A stretch of DNA of 64,000 nucleotides, taken from positions 65,950-129,949 of the forward strand of contig NZ_KB893157.1 in assembly GCF_000374005.1 (NCBI RefSeq), in the 5' to 3' direction. Position 1 is the first letter of the stretch. Each line of letters starts with the position of its first letter. The notes beneath the pieces are model-generated. The model did not search any database and was not told the origin of the DNA. It saw only the letters and a program-made list of their open reading frames with translations. Both the position numbers and the translations under genes were made by a program. Positions 9,480 through 17,601 of the stretch are shown piece by piece. Source of the stretch: Kiloniella laminariae DSM 19542 (lineage in GTDB: Bacteria > Pseudomonadota > Alphaproteobacteria > Kiloniellales > Kiloniellaceae).

Positions 9480-9923
9480 CTAGACGGAACTGAGAAGAAT
9501 GCTTGTTTCGCTGTTCAGGATGCCTTCAATCATTCTGACTTCCCGTAAAATCCGGTCAAAATCATGCAGGTTCTCTGCTCTGATTTCAGCGATGAGATCC
9601 CAGCTGCCATTTGTTGTGTGCAGGGTGTGAAGCTCGGGAAGTCCTCTGAGTTTTCGGATAACCTGGGTTGTTGAGCGCCCGGCAACTTCGATGGTCATAA
9701 TCGCCTTGATCAAACCGGGTTCACTGTCTTCCCGGGCGCGGATTGTGAAACCGAGGAGAGCACCCGTTTCCAGAAGTCTGTCTATCCGGTTTTGTACCGT
9801 GCCTCTGGAGACTTTCAGGATCTGTGCGAGTTTTGAAATGGAGGCCCGGCCATCCCTGCGTAGTACCGTGATCAGTTCTCTGTCCAGATCGTCAAACTTG
9901 TACAGGGGGTCTTTTGTATGCAT
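9480..9923 (-). CDS. Lrp/AsnC family transcriptional regulator
   Basis: DNA-binding regulator of 147 aa: N-terminal winged helix-turn-helix ('DLDRELITVLRRDGRASISKLA', 'VSRGTVQNRIDRL') and C-terminal RAM ligand-binding domain (about 70-145). It is transcribed divergently from the ornithine cyclodeaminase gene, and a perfect 11-bp inverted repeat sits between the two starts. The natural reading is amino-acid-responsive local control of ornithine/arginine catabolism and of itself; the effector is not visible from sequence. Confidence 0.9.
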   Translation of the reverse strand: MHTKDPLYKFDDLDRELITVLRRDGRASISKLAQILKVSRGTVQNRIDRLLETGALLGFTIRAREDSEPGLIKAIMTIEVAGRSTTQVIRKLRGLPELHTLHTTNGSWDLIAEIRAENLHDFDRILREVRMIEGILNSETSILLSSV

Positions 9924-9951
9924 GAGGGGTTTCTTGAATTACTGGTCAGGG

Positions 9952-9985
9952 TGACATAATGATAATATCAACTGTCATTATGTCA
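9952..9985. promoter_or_regulatory. Inverted repeat operator between lrp-type regulator and ornithine cyclodeaminase
   Basis: Perfect 11-base arms TGACATAATGA and TCATTATGTCA separated by 12 bases, placed in the shared regulatory region of the divergent pair. Position and symmetry suit a binding site for the adjacent Lrp-type regulator. Confidence 0.65.
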
Positions 9986-10067
9986 AATTTTCTGAATAAA
10001 TTTGTACTTTTCTGGCATTTTAGGCAGCAGCCTGCCCGAATACTCTGGGTGTCATGATCAGGAAAGG

Positions 10068-11228
10068 ATGCAGCAGGCATCCAGGTTTCACTCAAAAAAG
10101 CAGGCACTGAAAATGAAAAAGCGATCCCCGCAGTTCTCCCCGCAGCTCTCCCCGCAGTTCTCTCAGGGGCAACAAAATCAGGTTCCCTTTGTCAGTGTGG
10201 AGCATATGACAAAGATTATTCTTGCTCAGGGGATCGAAACATTCTTGTCAGAACTGACCGGCTATATCGAAGACGATTACAAACGCTGGATGCTTTTTGA
10301 CAAGACGCCCCGGGTTGCCTCTCATTCGCAAGAAGGGGTGGTGGAGTTGATGCCGACCAGCGACGGAGAAATCTATAGCTTCAAGTATGTTAACGGGCAT
10401 CCCAAGAACAGCAAAAAAGGGCTGCAGACTGTCACGGCCTTTGGCGCGCTTTCGGATGTTGGCAGTGGCTATCCTGTGCTTTTGTCAGAAATGACAATTC
10501 TGACAGCTCTGAGAACAGCGGCAACCTCTGCCCTTGCGGCAAAACATCTGGTGCTGGGGGGCGAAGAAAAAACGGGATCCTCACTGACAATGGCGATTAT
10601 CGGGAATGGCGCACAGTCCGAGTTTCAGGCGCTGGGGTTCAGGGCGGTTCTCGGGATTGAGAAACTGCGGCTTTACGATATTGACGGGACGGCAACAGAC
10701 AAATGTGCAGACAACCTTGAAAAACTGGGGTTCCAGATTGTCCGTTGTAATTCTGTGGAGGACGTGGTTCTCGGTGCAGATATCATCACAACTGTGACTG
10801 CAGACAAACAGAACGCAACAATCCTGACGGATAACATGGTTGGTGCCGGTGTCTATATAAATGCAGTTGGGGGAGACTGCCCGGGCAAGACGGAACTGCA
10901 TCGGGATATCCTGCTGCGGGCGGATATCTTTGCCGAGTACCTGCCGCAAACCCGTATAGAAGGGGAAATCCAGCAACTGGATGCAGACCATCCGGTCACC
11001 GAACTGTGGGAAATTATCCAGGGAAAGTCGGACTGGAAAAAAGGCCGCAAAAATGTGGTTCTCTTTGATAGTGTCGGCTTTGCCATCGAAGATTTTTCAG
11101 CCCTGCGTTATGTTAAGGATCTGTTGCTCAAGACGGACCACTTTCAATTGCTGGACATGATTGCCGAGCCAGAAGACCCCAGAAATCTTTATGGTCTGTT
11201 GCAGCGTTCTCACCAGTCTGCAGCCTGA
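10068..11228 (+). CDS. ocd: Ornithine cyclodeaminase family protein
   Basis: NAD-dependent enzyme of the ornithine cyclodeaminase / mu-crystallin family; the classic reaction turns ornithine into proline and ammonia. Visible are the substrate-site region 'YKRWMLFDKTPRVASHSQEG', 'KYVNGHPKNSKKGLQTVTAFG', and the Rossmann motif 'IIGNGAQSEFQALGF' with 'YINAVGGDCPGKTEL'. Residues before about 40 are outside the family core and contain three 12-bp repeats coding SPQF/SPQL. Starts at 10002, 10068 and 10113 are possible; 10068 has AGGAAAGG just upstream. The neighbour ctlX makes ornithine from citrulline, so together they give a citrulline-ornithine-proline route. Confidence 0.88.
   Translation: MQQASRFHSKKQALKMKKRSPQFSPQLSPQFSQGQQNQVPFVSVEHMTKIILAQGIETFLSELTGYIEDDYKRWMLFDKTPRVASHSQEGVVELMPTSDGEIYSFKYVNGHPKNSKKGLQTVTAFGALSDVGSGYPVLLSEMTILTALRTAATSALAAKHLVLGGEEKTGSSLTMAIIGNGAQSEFQALGFRAVLGIEKLRLYDIDGTATDKCADNLEKLGFQIVRCNSVEDVVLGADIITTVTADKQNATILTDNMVGAGVYINAVGGDCPGKTELHRDILLRADIFAEYLPQTRIEGEIQQLDADHPVTELWEIIQGKSDWKKGRKNVVLFDSVGFAIEDFSALRYVKDLLLKTDHFQLLDMIAEPEDPRNLYGLLQRSHQSAA
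10131..10166 (+). repeat. 12-bp triplet repeat within the ocd N-terminus
   Basis: Three in-frame copies of CAGTTCTCCCCG-like units (10131, 10143, 10155) encode QFSP/QLSP/QFSQ in the non-conserved N-terminal extension of ornithine cyclodeaminase. Confidence 0.8.
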
Positions 11229-11254
11229 TTTTCTGACGTTTTATGCTGCCCCTA

Positions 11255-11334
11255 TACCAGTGTCCGGAATCTGAAATTCGCTACATTTCGCAATAGTCTC
11301 CGCACGAATTTCGGATCCGGTCAGGACACTGGTA
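11255..11334. repeat. Long imperfect palindrome with TA ends (MITE-like or RNA hairpin)
   Basis: Perfect 11-base outer arms TACCAGTGTCC / GGACACTGGTA, continuing inward as CGGAATCTGAAATTCG against CGAATTTCGGATCCGG with small bulges. The whole forms a stem of about 27 bp around a loop of about 24 bases. It lies between ocd and ctlX. The TA dinucleotide at both ends would suit a Tc1/IS630-type miniature element, but a structured leader is equally possible. Confidence 0.6.
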
Positions 11335-11348
11335 ATTATATGATTCCA

Positions 11349-11421
11349 GTGTGGTTTAGGGATTTGTACTTCGCCAGCGGAGTAGCTGAATACTAGGTAG
11401 CGAAGTTCAAATCCACCACAC
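11349..11421 (+). ncRNA. Structured hairpin upstream of ctlX (candidate cis-RNA)
   Basis: GTGTGGT...GGATTTG...ACTTCGC on the left pairs with GCGAAGT...CAAATCC...ACCACAC on the right, 21 bp broken only by a 4-base bulge and one mismatch, with a 25-base loop. It ends 22 bases before the ctlX start codon, so it would lie in the ctlX leader. No T-run follows, so it is not a standard terminator. It is not a tRNA: arm lengths do not fit. Confidence 0.5.
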
Positions 11422-11443
11422 CAGGGATAATCCGAGGTTCAAG

Positions 11444-12370
11444 ATGAAAAGTCACAGTGTGCAGGCTCCTTCAGCCGTGGTGCTGATCCGTCCCCATCAT
11501 TTTTTCCCAAACCCGCAAACTGCTGCTGATAACAGCTTTCAGGCGGATAACATTGACGGCAGTCCCGATGCGGTTGCCAAAGCGGCCTTCCGGGAGGCAA
11601 GTGAAGTGATTGCGACCTTGGAGGGGCGGGGTGTTCGTGTCCATGTTTTTGAAGATGAAACCGACCAGACACCTGATTCTGTCTTCCCCAACAACTGGTT
11701 CTCGACTCATCCTGGCGGGCATATGGCAATCTATCCGATGTTTGCTGCAAACCGGCGAAAAGAACGCCGACATGATGTCGTGGATATGCTCAAGCAGAAA
11801 TACAGGGTCCAGGAAGTTATCGACTATTCTGGGCTTGAACCGGATGGCCTCTTTCTTGAAGGGACAGGGGCAATGGTGCTGGATCATATTGAAAGAATTG
11901 CCTATGCAATCCGGTCCAACCGGACTGATCCGGTATTGCTCGAGCGATTCTGTACGCAGTTCAATTATGAACCGATGGTCTTTGAGGCGCGGGATCGCAA
12001 GGGTGTTGCCGTTTACCACACCAATGTCCTGATGTGTATCGCGACAGACTTTGCCGCGATTTCACTGTCCATGGTGGCGGAAGCCAAACGCAGAGCCGAA
12101 ATTGTTCGTCGCCTGGAGGAATCCGGTCGTGAAATTATTGATCTCTCGGAAGAACAGATTGCCCGTTTTGCGGGGAACATGATGGAGGTTAGGGGGAAAG
12201 ACGGGAGAATCCTGGCTTTATCCCAGACGGCTTATGAGGCGTTGGGCAGAAGTCAGATTGAAACCATCGAAAGCTATATCCCTCTGGTTCCCCTGAACAT
12301 TCCGACGATTGAAAAAGCCGGGGGCTCTGTGCGTTGCATGTTGGCCGGGATACATCTTTCATCCCGGTGA
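11444..12370 (+). CDS. ctlX: CtlX-type citrulline/arginine hydrolase (amidinotransferase fold)
   Basis: Member of the guanidine-modifying superfamily (arginine deiminase-like pentein fold), closest in layout to citrulline utilisation hydrolase CtlX, which makes ornithine from citrulline; 308 aa is the usual length. Key motifs are 'FPNNWFSTH' (acidic/Asn substrate site about residue 86), 'LEGTGAMVLD' (about 141), the catalytic histidine in 'VYHTNVLM' (about 191), and the nucleophilic cysteine in 'GSVRCMLAGIHL' near the end. Adjacent ornithine cyclodeaminase supports a catabolic arginine/citrulline-to-proline role. Exact substrate is inferred. Confidence 0.82.
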   Translation: MKSHSVQAPSAVVLIRPHHFFPNPQTAADNSFQADNIDGSPDAVAKAAFREASEVIATLEGRGVRVHVFEDETDQTPDSVFPNNWFSTHPGGHMAIYPMFAANRRKERRHDVVDMLKQKYRVQEVIDYSGLEPDGLFLEGTGAMVLDHIERIAYAIRSNRTDPVLLERFCTQFNYEPMVFEARDRKGVAVYHTNVLMCIATDFAAISLSMVAEAKRRAEIVRRLEESGREIIDLSEEQIARFAGNMMEVRGKDGRILALSQTAYEALGRSQIETIESYIPLVPLNIPTIEKAGGSVRCMLAGIHLSSR

Positions 12371-12665
12371 GGGTCCGGGAAAGGCAACTTCTAAATTCAC
12401 AGGATTTATAAAGGACCGTACAGCAGGGGACTTTTTCTGATCGGAATAGAGGGCGAAGCGGCAAATTATAGATTGAAGTGATATCTTCTATCGGTTTAGG
12501 CGATAATATGTCGGTTTTGTCGCTTATATGTAACATTCACAGCTTGGAATTTTTACTTTTCTCTCTTTTTGTCTGATTTCTGTGGCAAATATTAGTGTAA
12601 TGTTAAAGGATCGTGCCTAGCGTTCATATTGTCCGGAAGATGATATCCATTCAGGGAGTTACCCG

Positions 12666-14774
12666 ATGCTGTCCAGAGCCCTTACAATTCGTAACAGTCT
12701 TTATGCTGTCGCCTTGATTTTGACGGGTCTTGTTATCTATCAGGCCGCAACGTCAGCATTACGGGACTGGCAAGATTATCAGGGGGCTCAGGCAACACTC
12801 GAATCAAACCGGGTCGAGGGGCATCTGATAACTGCGGCAAAGTACTGGGCTGAGGAAAGATCGTTGTCCAATGTCGCAATCGCCGACAGTCAGGTGGTTT
12901 CCGAAGCGGGAAAAGCAGCACTGGCTGCCGCACGTGAAAAAGCGGATGGAAACTATCTTCTGGCGATAGAATGGCTGGATGCCCAGGGGGACTTTGCCAA
13001 TAAGAAAGCCGTGCTCGAGGAAACTCAGAGCGCCTTTGCCGCCTTGCAGGAGCTCCGCCCGGGGGTCGATACCTATATTTCGGTGCCAAAATTTCAACGG
13101 GATCGTAAAGTCGGCGATGCGGCTGAGCCTACAATTACCACGATGATCATGGCATCAAAAATTTTGCGTGACCGCAGTGCCTTTCGCCCGATCGAGTCAG
13201 GGGCAGAGTTCAACAGCATACAGCAGTTGAAGAACAGTGCCTGGGTGATGAGCGAATATGCCAGCCGGGAGAAAGCCGGTATCGCCTATGCTATTTCCAA
13301 AAAGGTCAAGTTGAGGGGAACACGCCTCAAGAACTTTTTTACGGACCGCGGTCGTCTGGAAGTCGCCTGGAGCGAATTTGTTGCTTATGGACATCAGCCT
13401 GATGCCCTGCCGGCTATTACGGGGGTAATTGTTGAAATGGAGAACTCCTTTTTCAGCGAGAAAGGATTCGAGGGGCTGCGGGAGGATGTTTATAAAAAGG
13501 GTATCGACGGGGATGATTACCCCGTTGATGAAGCCACCTGGTCAAAACAGTCAGAAGCTGCGATCAGCCACATCTGGGATCTGGTTGACCTGACCAACGC
13601 AAAGTCAGTGGAACTCGCGAATATTGCTGCGGCTGAAAGCTGGAGCCGCCTGGTTATGCGGGCGATTATCCTGTCGATTGGTGTCGCGGCTGGTCTGGTT
13701 TCATTCTGGATTGTTGCTGTGCGGGTGATCCTTCCTCTCAAATCGATTACAAAGTCGATGCAGGAACTTGTCGATGGCAATCTGGATGTCGAGATCTCCG
13801 GGGCCGAGCGGCAGGATGAAGTGGCAGACATGGCCCGGGCAGTGCTTGTTTTCCGAGACAATGCCCTGGAGGTTAAGCGTCTCGGGCTAGAGCGCGAAGA
13901 AACTGAACGGCGCGCTGAAATAGAAAAGCGGCAGGCGATGGTCGAGCTTGCGGATCGTTTTGAAAACGAGGTCAAGGGGATCGTCCAGACCGTTTCCGCT
14001 GCAGCAACCGAAATGCGCAGTACAGCCGAGAGTATGCAGGTTACGGCAGGAAACACCTCGCAACAGGCGGTGGCAGTGACTTCAGCATCTGAACATGCCT
14101 CGGGTAACGTCCAGACTGTTGCGGCAGCGGCAGAGGAGCTTTCCAGCTCTATCAACGAGATCAGTCGTCAGGTCAGCCAGTCGACAACGATTGCCGGGGA
14201 TGCGGTCGATCGGGCTGATGATGCAAACCAGCAGGTTACAGGCCTCTTGGCGGCTTCAACCAAAATCGGGGAGGTGATCAAGCTGATCTCTGATATTGCC
14301 GAGCAAACCAATTTGCTTGCCCTGAATGCTACCATTGAAGCGGCAAGAGCGGGGGATGCCGGTAAGGGCTTTGCTGTGGTCGCCAGCGAGGTCAAAAGCC
14401 TTGCGACACAAACGGCAAAAGCTACAGAAGAAATTTCACTGCAGATTACCGGAATTCAGGGGGCGACGGATACTGCTGCGGATGCTATCGGGAAAATTAC
14501 GGGAACGATCAAGCAGATCAACGAAATTACGGCATCCGTCGCTGCAGCTGTTGAAGAACAAGGCGCGGCGACACAGGAGATTTCCCGTAATGTCCAGGAA
14601 GCCGCAGCAGCAACTGGCGAGGTAACGTCAACCATTTCAGACGTTACCGGTGGCGTGGAAGAGACGGGACGTTCGGCACAGGATGTGCTGGCTGCTGCGT
14701 CTGAACTTTCGCAGCAAGCCGAGATGCTGAATGTTCAGGTCGACAACTTCATTCATGAAATCAGGAGTGCCTGA
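12666..14774 (+). CDS. Methyl-accepting chemotaxis protein
   Basis: Transmembrane chemoreceptor of 702 aa. Order: N-terminal membrane helix (about 10-30), a large mainly helical periplasmic sensor of about 300 residues, second membrane helix (about 330-352), HAMP linker (about 353-405), and cytoplasmic signalling domain whose hairpin tip is '[20 protein letters not shown]'. No CheB/CheR-binding pentapeptide is seen at the C-terminus. It lies alone between ctlX and the LysR/agmatinase pair, which makes an amino-acid-related ligand a reasonable guess; the sensor domain itself is not one I can name. The 295 bases upstream are AT-rich and hold no gene. Confidence 0.95.
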   Translation: MLSRALTIRNSLYAVALILTGLVIYQAATSALRDWQDYQGAQATLESNRVEGHLITAAKYWAEERSLSNVAIADSQVVSEAGKAALAAAREKADGNYLLAIEWLDAQGDFANKKAVLEETQSAFAALQELRPGVDTYISVPKFQRDRKVGDAAEPTITTMIMASKILRDRSAFRPIESGAEFNSIQQLKNSAWVMSEYASREKAGIAYAISKKVKLRGTRLKNFFTDRGRLEVAWSEFVAYGHQPDALPAITGVIVEMENSFFSEKGFEGLREDVYKKGIDGDDYPVDEATWSKQSEAAISHIWDLVDLTNAKSVELANIAAAESWSRLVMRAIILSIGVAAGLVSFWIVAVRVILPLKSITKSMQELVDGNLDVEISGAERQDEVADMARAVLVFRDNALEVKRLGLEREETERRAEIEKRQAMVELADRFENEVKGIVQTVSAAATEMRSTAESMQVTAGNTSQQAVAVTSASEHASGNVQTVAAAAEELSSSINEISRQVSQSTTIAGDAVDRADDANQQVTGLLAASTKIGEVIKLISDIAEQTNLLALNATIEAARAGDAGKGFAVVASEVKSLATQTAKATEEISLQITGIQGATDTAADAIGKITGTIKQINEITASVAAAVEEQGAATQEISRNVQEAAAATGEVTSTISDVTGGVEETGRSAQDVLAAASELSQQAEMLNVQVDNFIHEIRSA

Positions 14775-14801
14775 TCTGATCGGCCAGGAGTTTTCGTGGT
14801 C

Positions 14802-15704
14802 TCAGGATTGTCCCGAGGAAATTTGCAGTTCCTGGATGAAGCCTCTGACGACTGGTGACAGATGGGTTCCTGCACGGGTGCCCAGTTCAAAGGCTGATGT
14901 ATAGCCGAAACGATCGGGGTGGAGGCAGCGGAGCTGGCCCGTCTCGACCCAGCGCCGGGCATAATGGTCTGGCAGATGACCGAGAAAATGCCCGGTCATG
15001 ATCAGATAGACCAGCCCTTCCATATGGTATGATGTTGCGTTAAAAGCCCCGCTGCCCAGATTTGAGGGATGGGGGCGCCCGGCTGTGTAGCCGCGCTGTG
15101 CCTGTCGGTGAACTGTGATGTCAACTTCAGCAATCTCCTGTTCTTCCGCCTCGAACAGCGGGTGGCCTTTCCCGCAGTAGAGATTTTGGTGTTCCTCAAA
15201 CAAGGTGCTGTAGTTAATGCCCGGCAGGTGTCTGGGAAAAGCGCCGATGATGACGTCCAGCCGCTGTTCAAGGAGTTCCCGTTCCAGCTGGTTGGGTGAT
15301 AAAACGGTCAGAACAATCTCGATATCTGTTTTTGGTTCCAGAAAATTCTGCAGGGCTTTTGTCATTGGCGCTGAGGGATGGGTTATCAGATTATCTGCAA
15401 ATCCCAGAGACAGCCTGCCGCTGAGTTCTTGTTTCAGATCCGAGACCACACTTTTGAAGCCGCTGATCTGATGAAACAGGGTTCGGGCGGCCTTGTAGAT
15501 ATTCTCTCCTTCACTTGTCAGCGAAAAACCTGTGCGCCCTCTCTGGCAAAGACGTAATCCCAGCCGGGTTTCCAGATCAGATATCTGGGAGCTGATGGTG
15601 GAGACGCTGGTATTCAGCTCGGCCTGGGCAGCAGAGAAGCCCCGACAGTCAGCCACAGTAATGAAAACTCTGAGAAGCCGGAGATCGATAGTATCAAACT
15701 GCAT
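14802..15704 (-). CDS. LysR family transcriptional regulator
   Basis: 300-residue regulator with N-terminal helix-turn-helix ('RGFSAAQAELNTSVSTISSQISDLETRLG') and a periplasmic-binding-protein-like effector domain (about 92-295). Divergent from the agmatinase-type gene with 131 bases between starts; an 11-bp inverted repeat begins directly at its start codon. LysR regulators usually control the divergent neighbour, so it probably responds to a guanidino compound or polyamine. It converges on the chemoreceptor gene. Confidence 0.93.
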   Translation of the reverse strand: MQFDTIDLRLLRVFITVADCRGFSAAQAELNTSVSTISSQISDLETRLGLRLCQRGRTGFSLTSEGENIYKAARTLFHQISGFKSVVSDLKQELSGRLSLGFADNLITHPSAPMTKALQNFLEPKTDIEIVLTVLSPNQLERELLEQRLDVIIGAFPRHLPGINYSTLFEEHQNLYCGKGHPLFEAEEQEIAEVDITVHRQAQRGYTAGRPHPSNLGSGAFNATSYHMEGLVYLIMTGHFLGHLPDHYARRWVETGQLRCLHPDRFGYTSAFELGTRAGTHLSPVVRGFIQELQISSGQS

Positions 15705-15760
15705 AATAGTTAGATTTTTATCAAAGTTAATTTTGTTATTTGGTAATTTATCTAACTATT
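15705..15760. promoter_or_regulatory. Inverted repeat in the lysR-agmatinase intergenic region
   Basis: Perfect arms AATAGTTAGAT and ATCTAACTATT separated by 34 AT-rich bases. The left arm abuts the lysR start codon, so binding there would also repress lysR. Long-spaced paired sites are usual for LysR tetramers. Confidence 0.6.
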
Positions 15761-15835
15761 GGCGGGAGCGATACTCTTTTCAGATTTTCTTGAAACCAAG
15801 TCAGACCAGACCCGGACCAGATGAGGATAAATTTG

Positions 15836-16801
15836 ATGAGCGATGTAACACAGTTGCCCCCTGATGGATTGGATATGCCAAGGTTTAGTGGCATTGCCAC
15901 CTTTATGCGCCTGCCGCATGTGAGCGATTTTTCCGGTTACGACATCGGGATTATCGGTATCCCTTGGGATGCGGGAGTGACCAATCGTCCTGGAACGCGC
16001 CATGGACCCCGGCAGTTACGTGACATGTCCAGCCTGATCCGGCGGTATAACGGGGCAACCTGGGTTGCACCTTTTGACGACTGCCGAATTGCTGACTTCG
16101 GCGATGTGAAGATTAATCCGGTGGATATGGCTGTGACGATGGAGCGGGTGAGCGATTTTATTTCGTCTGTACGTCAGGCAGGGGTCATGCCGATGGTGGC
16201 CGGGGGAGATCATATGATTAGCCTGCCAGTCTTGCGCGGGCTGGTTTCCGGGCGAGGGCCTGTCGGAATGGTACACTTTGATGCCCATATGGATGTGAAT
16301 GACAGCTATTTTGGTGGCAGCAAACTGACGCACGGCACGCCGTTCCGCCGGGCGATTGAGGAGGGTTTGCTCGATCCAAAAAGGGTGGTCCAGATCGGTA
16401 TTCGTGGGTCACGGTATGATCGTTCTGATGAGGAATATGCCAGGGAGGTGGGCATCAGGGTTATCACGATTGAGGAATACTATGATCTGGGGATCAAACA
16501 GGTTATTGCCGAAATACACCGGGTCACGGGACAGGGAGAAACCTATGTGACCTTTGATATCGATGCACTTGATCCCTGTTATGCACCGGGAACGGGGACA
16601 CCGGAGGTCGGTGGCTATACTCCCTTTGATGCACAGGTCATGATCCGCAGCCTGGGAGACCTGAACCTGATCGGGGCTGATCTGGTGGAGGTTTCTCCCC
16701 CTTTTGACCAGTCGGGTAATACCGCAATTGTCGGGGTTAACCTGATGTTCGAGCTGATCTGTGTGCTGTCGCAGGCGCGTTGCAGGCAACAGAACCGGTA
16801 A
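15836..16801 (+). CDS. speB: Agmatinase / guanidino-acid ureohydrolase
   Basis: Manganese-dependent ureohydrolase of the arginase family. The metal ligands are visible in 'GGDH' (about residue 121), 'DAHMDV' (about 145) and 'DIDALDP' (about 243). Agmatinase releases urea and putrescine from agmatine, but guanidinobutyrase and guanidinopropionase share these motifs and the N-terminal style 'IGIPWDAGVTNRPGTRHGP'. So substrate is uncertain. I choose the ATG at 15836, which has GAGG nine bases upstream; 15821 would add five residues. Divergent LysR regulator probably controls it. Confidence 0.85.
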   Translation: MSDVTQLPPDGLDMPRFSGIATFMRLPHVSDFSGYDIGIIGIPWDAGVTNRPGTRHGPRQLRDMSSLIRRYNGATWVAPFDDCRIADFGDVKINPVDMAVTMERVSDFISSVRQAGVMPMVAGGDHMISLPVLRGLVSGRGPVGMVHFDAHMDVNDSYFGGSKLTHGTPFRRAIEEGLLDPKRVVQIGIRGSRYDRSDEEYAREVGIRVITIEEYYDLGIKQVIAEIHRVTGQGETYVTFDIDALDPCYAPGTGTPEVGGYTPFDAQVMIRSLGDLNLIGADLVEVSPPFDQSGNTAIVGVNLMFELICVLSQARCRQQNR

Positions 16802-16832
16802 GTTTTTGAGAAGGGTGTGTTTGCAGAAAGCG

Positions 16833-17582
16833 TTATTTTGCTTCAAAGGAAAGCTGAAATTGAGACATGATCATCCGGGTCAGTTGCCAACCTTGAAGAC
16901 TGATCCGGCGGGTATCTTCATTGCAGCTGGATAGCGGGTTTGATTCGGCGCTTGTAAAGGCATTGTCCAGAGCTGCCGGATCGGCCTTGTCCATGTATCG
17001 GTCCAGATAGGTTTGGCGCAAGGCTTTATAGCCCACAGAAAGCTGTTCTGCATATTCTGGCAGGAGGTGCTGGCAGAGAGCATTTGTGCCTGCGGCATCT
17101 GCGACGACCTGTAATCTGTCCTGGTTAAACGCCAGATCGCTTATCCCGGGGGCATAGGTTTGTCCGGTGAGATCATGAGTTAACTCACCCGCCCTGAGCA
17201 GGGAAAAGTTGATAAAATCTTCAGATTTCTGATCACAGGTGAACTTGTCTCCCTGTGCGACCTGGAGAGCACTGTTTCGGATCATTGGCAGGATGGGTGT
17301 GTTGGTAAAAACCTGATTAAGGGTGATATCCAGCTGATACTGTTGCCAGTAATATTCCTGACGATACTGGGGGGCAAGCAGATTGCAGCGTTCTTCCAGC
17401 GCAAGACCCGCGGCGATTTTCCCGTAACGCTCTATGACTTCATTCTGATTGAATTGTTTCGGTTCTTCGGCGTGTGAAAGTACTGTTGTTCCGATGGCAA
17501 AAGAGAGCAGGCCTGCCAGTGTCAAGCAGGCGTGCCCGAGCCAGGCAAAAAGAGGATTCCGAGGCGCATAACGAGAGATCAT
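16833..17582 (-). CDS. Predicted secreted protein of unknown function
   Basis: 249-residue protein beginning at the ATG at 17582, which has AGGA six bases upstream and lies 20 bases after the ftsY stop. N-terminus looks like a signal peptide or anchor: 'LGHACLTLAGLLSFAIGTTVLSHAEE', cleavage plausible after SHA. The mature part is helical with cysteines at 'EERCNLLAP', 'DKFTCDQK', 'NALCQHLLP' and 'LSSCNEDTRR', which might form two disulfides. No family recognised. Position suggests co-transcription with ftsY. Confidence 0.75.
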   Translation of the reverse strand: MISRYAPRNPLFAWLGHACLTLAGLLSFAIGTTVLSHAEEPKQFNQNEVIERYGKIAAGLALEERCNLLAPQYRQEYYWQQYQLDITLNQVFTNTPILPMIRNSALQVAQGDKFTCDQKSEDFINFSLLRAGELTHDLTGQTYAPGISDLAFNQDRLQVVADAAGTNALCQHLLPEYAEQLSVGYKALRQTYLDRYMDKADPAALDNAFTSAESNPLSSCNEDTRRISLQGWQLTRMIMSQFQLSFEAK

Positions 17583-17601
17583 CTGCTTGTCCTGTTCTGG
17601 C

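Noticed and set aside
11349-11424. tRNA-like sequence: matching 7-base ends, GTTCAAATCC and a trailing CCA
   Set aside because: If the T-loop is aligned, its stem does not pair and the acceptor and CCA fall out of register; no D-arm or anticodon arm can be drawn. A long hairpin explains the pairing better.
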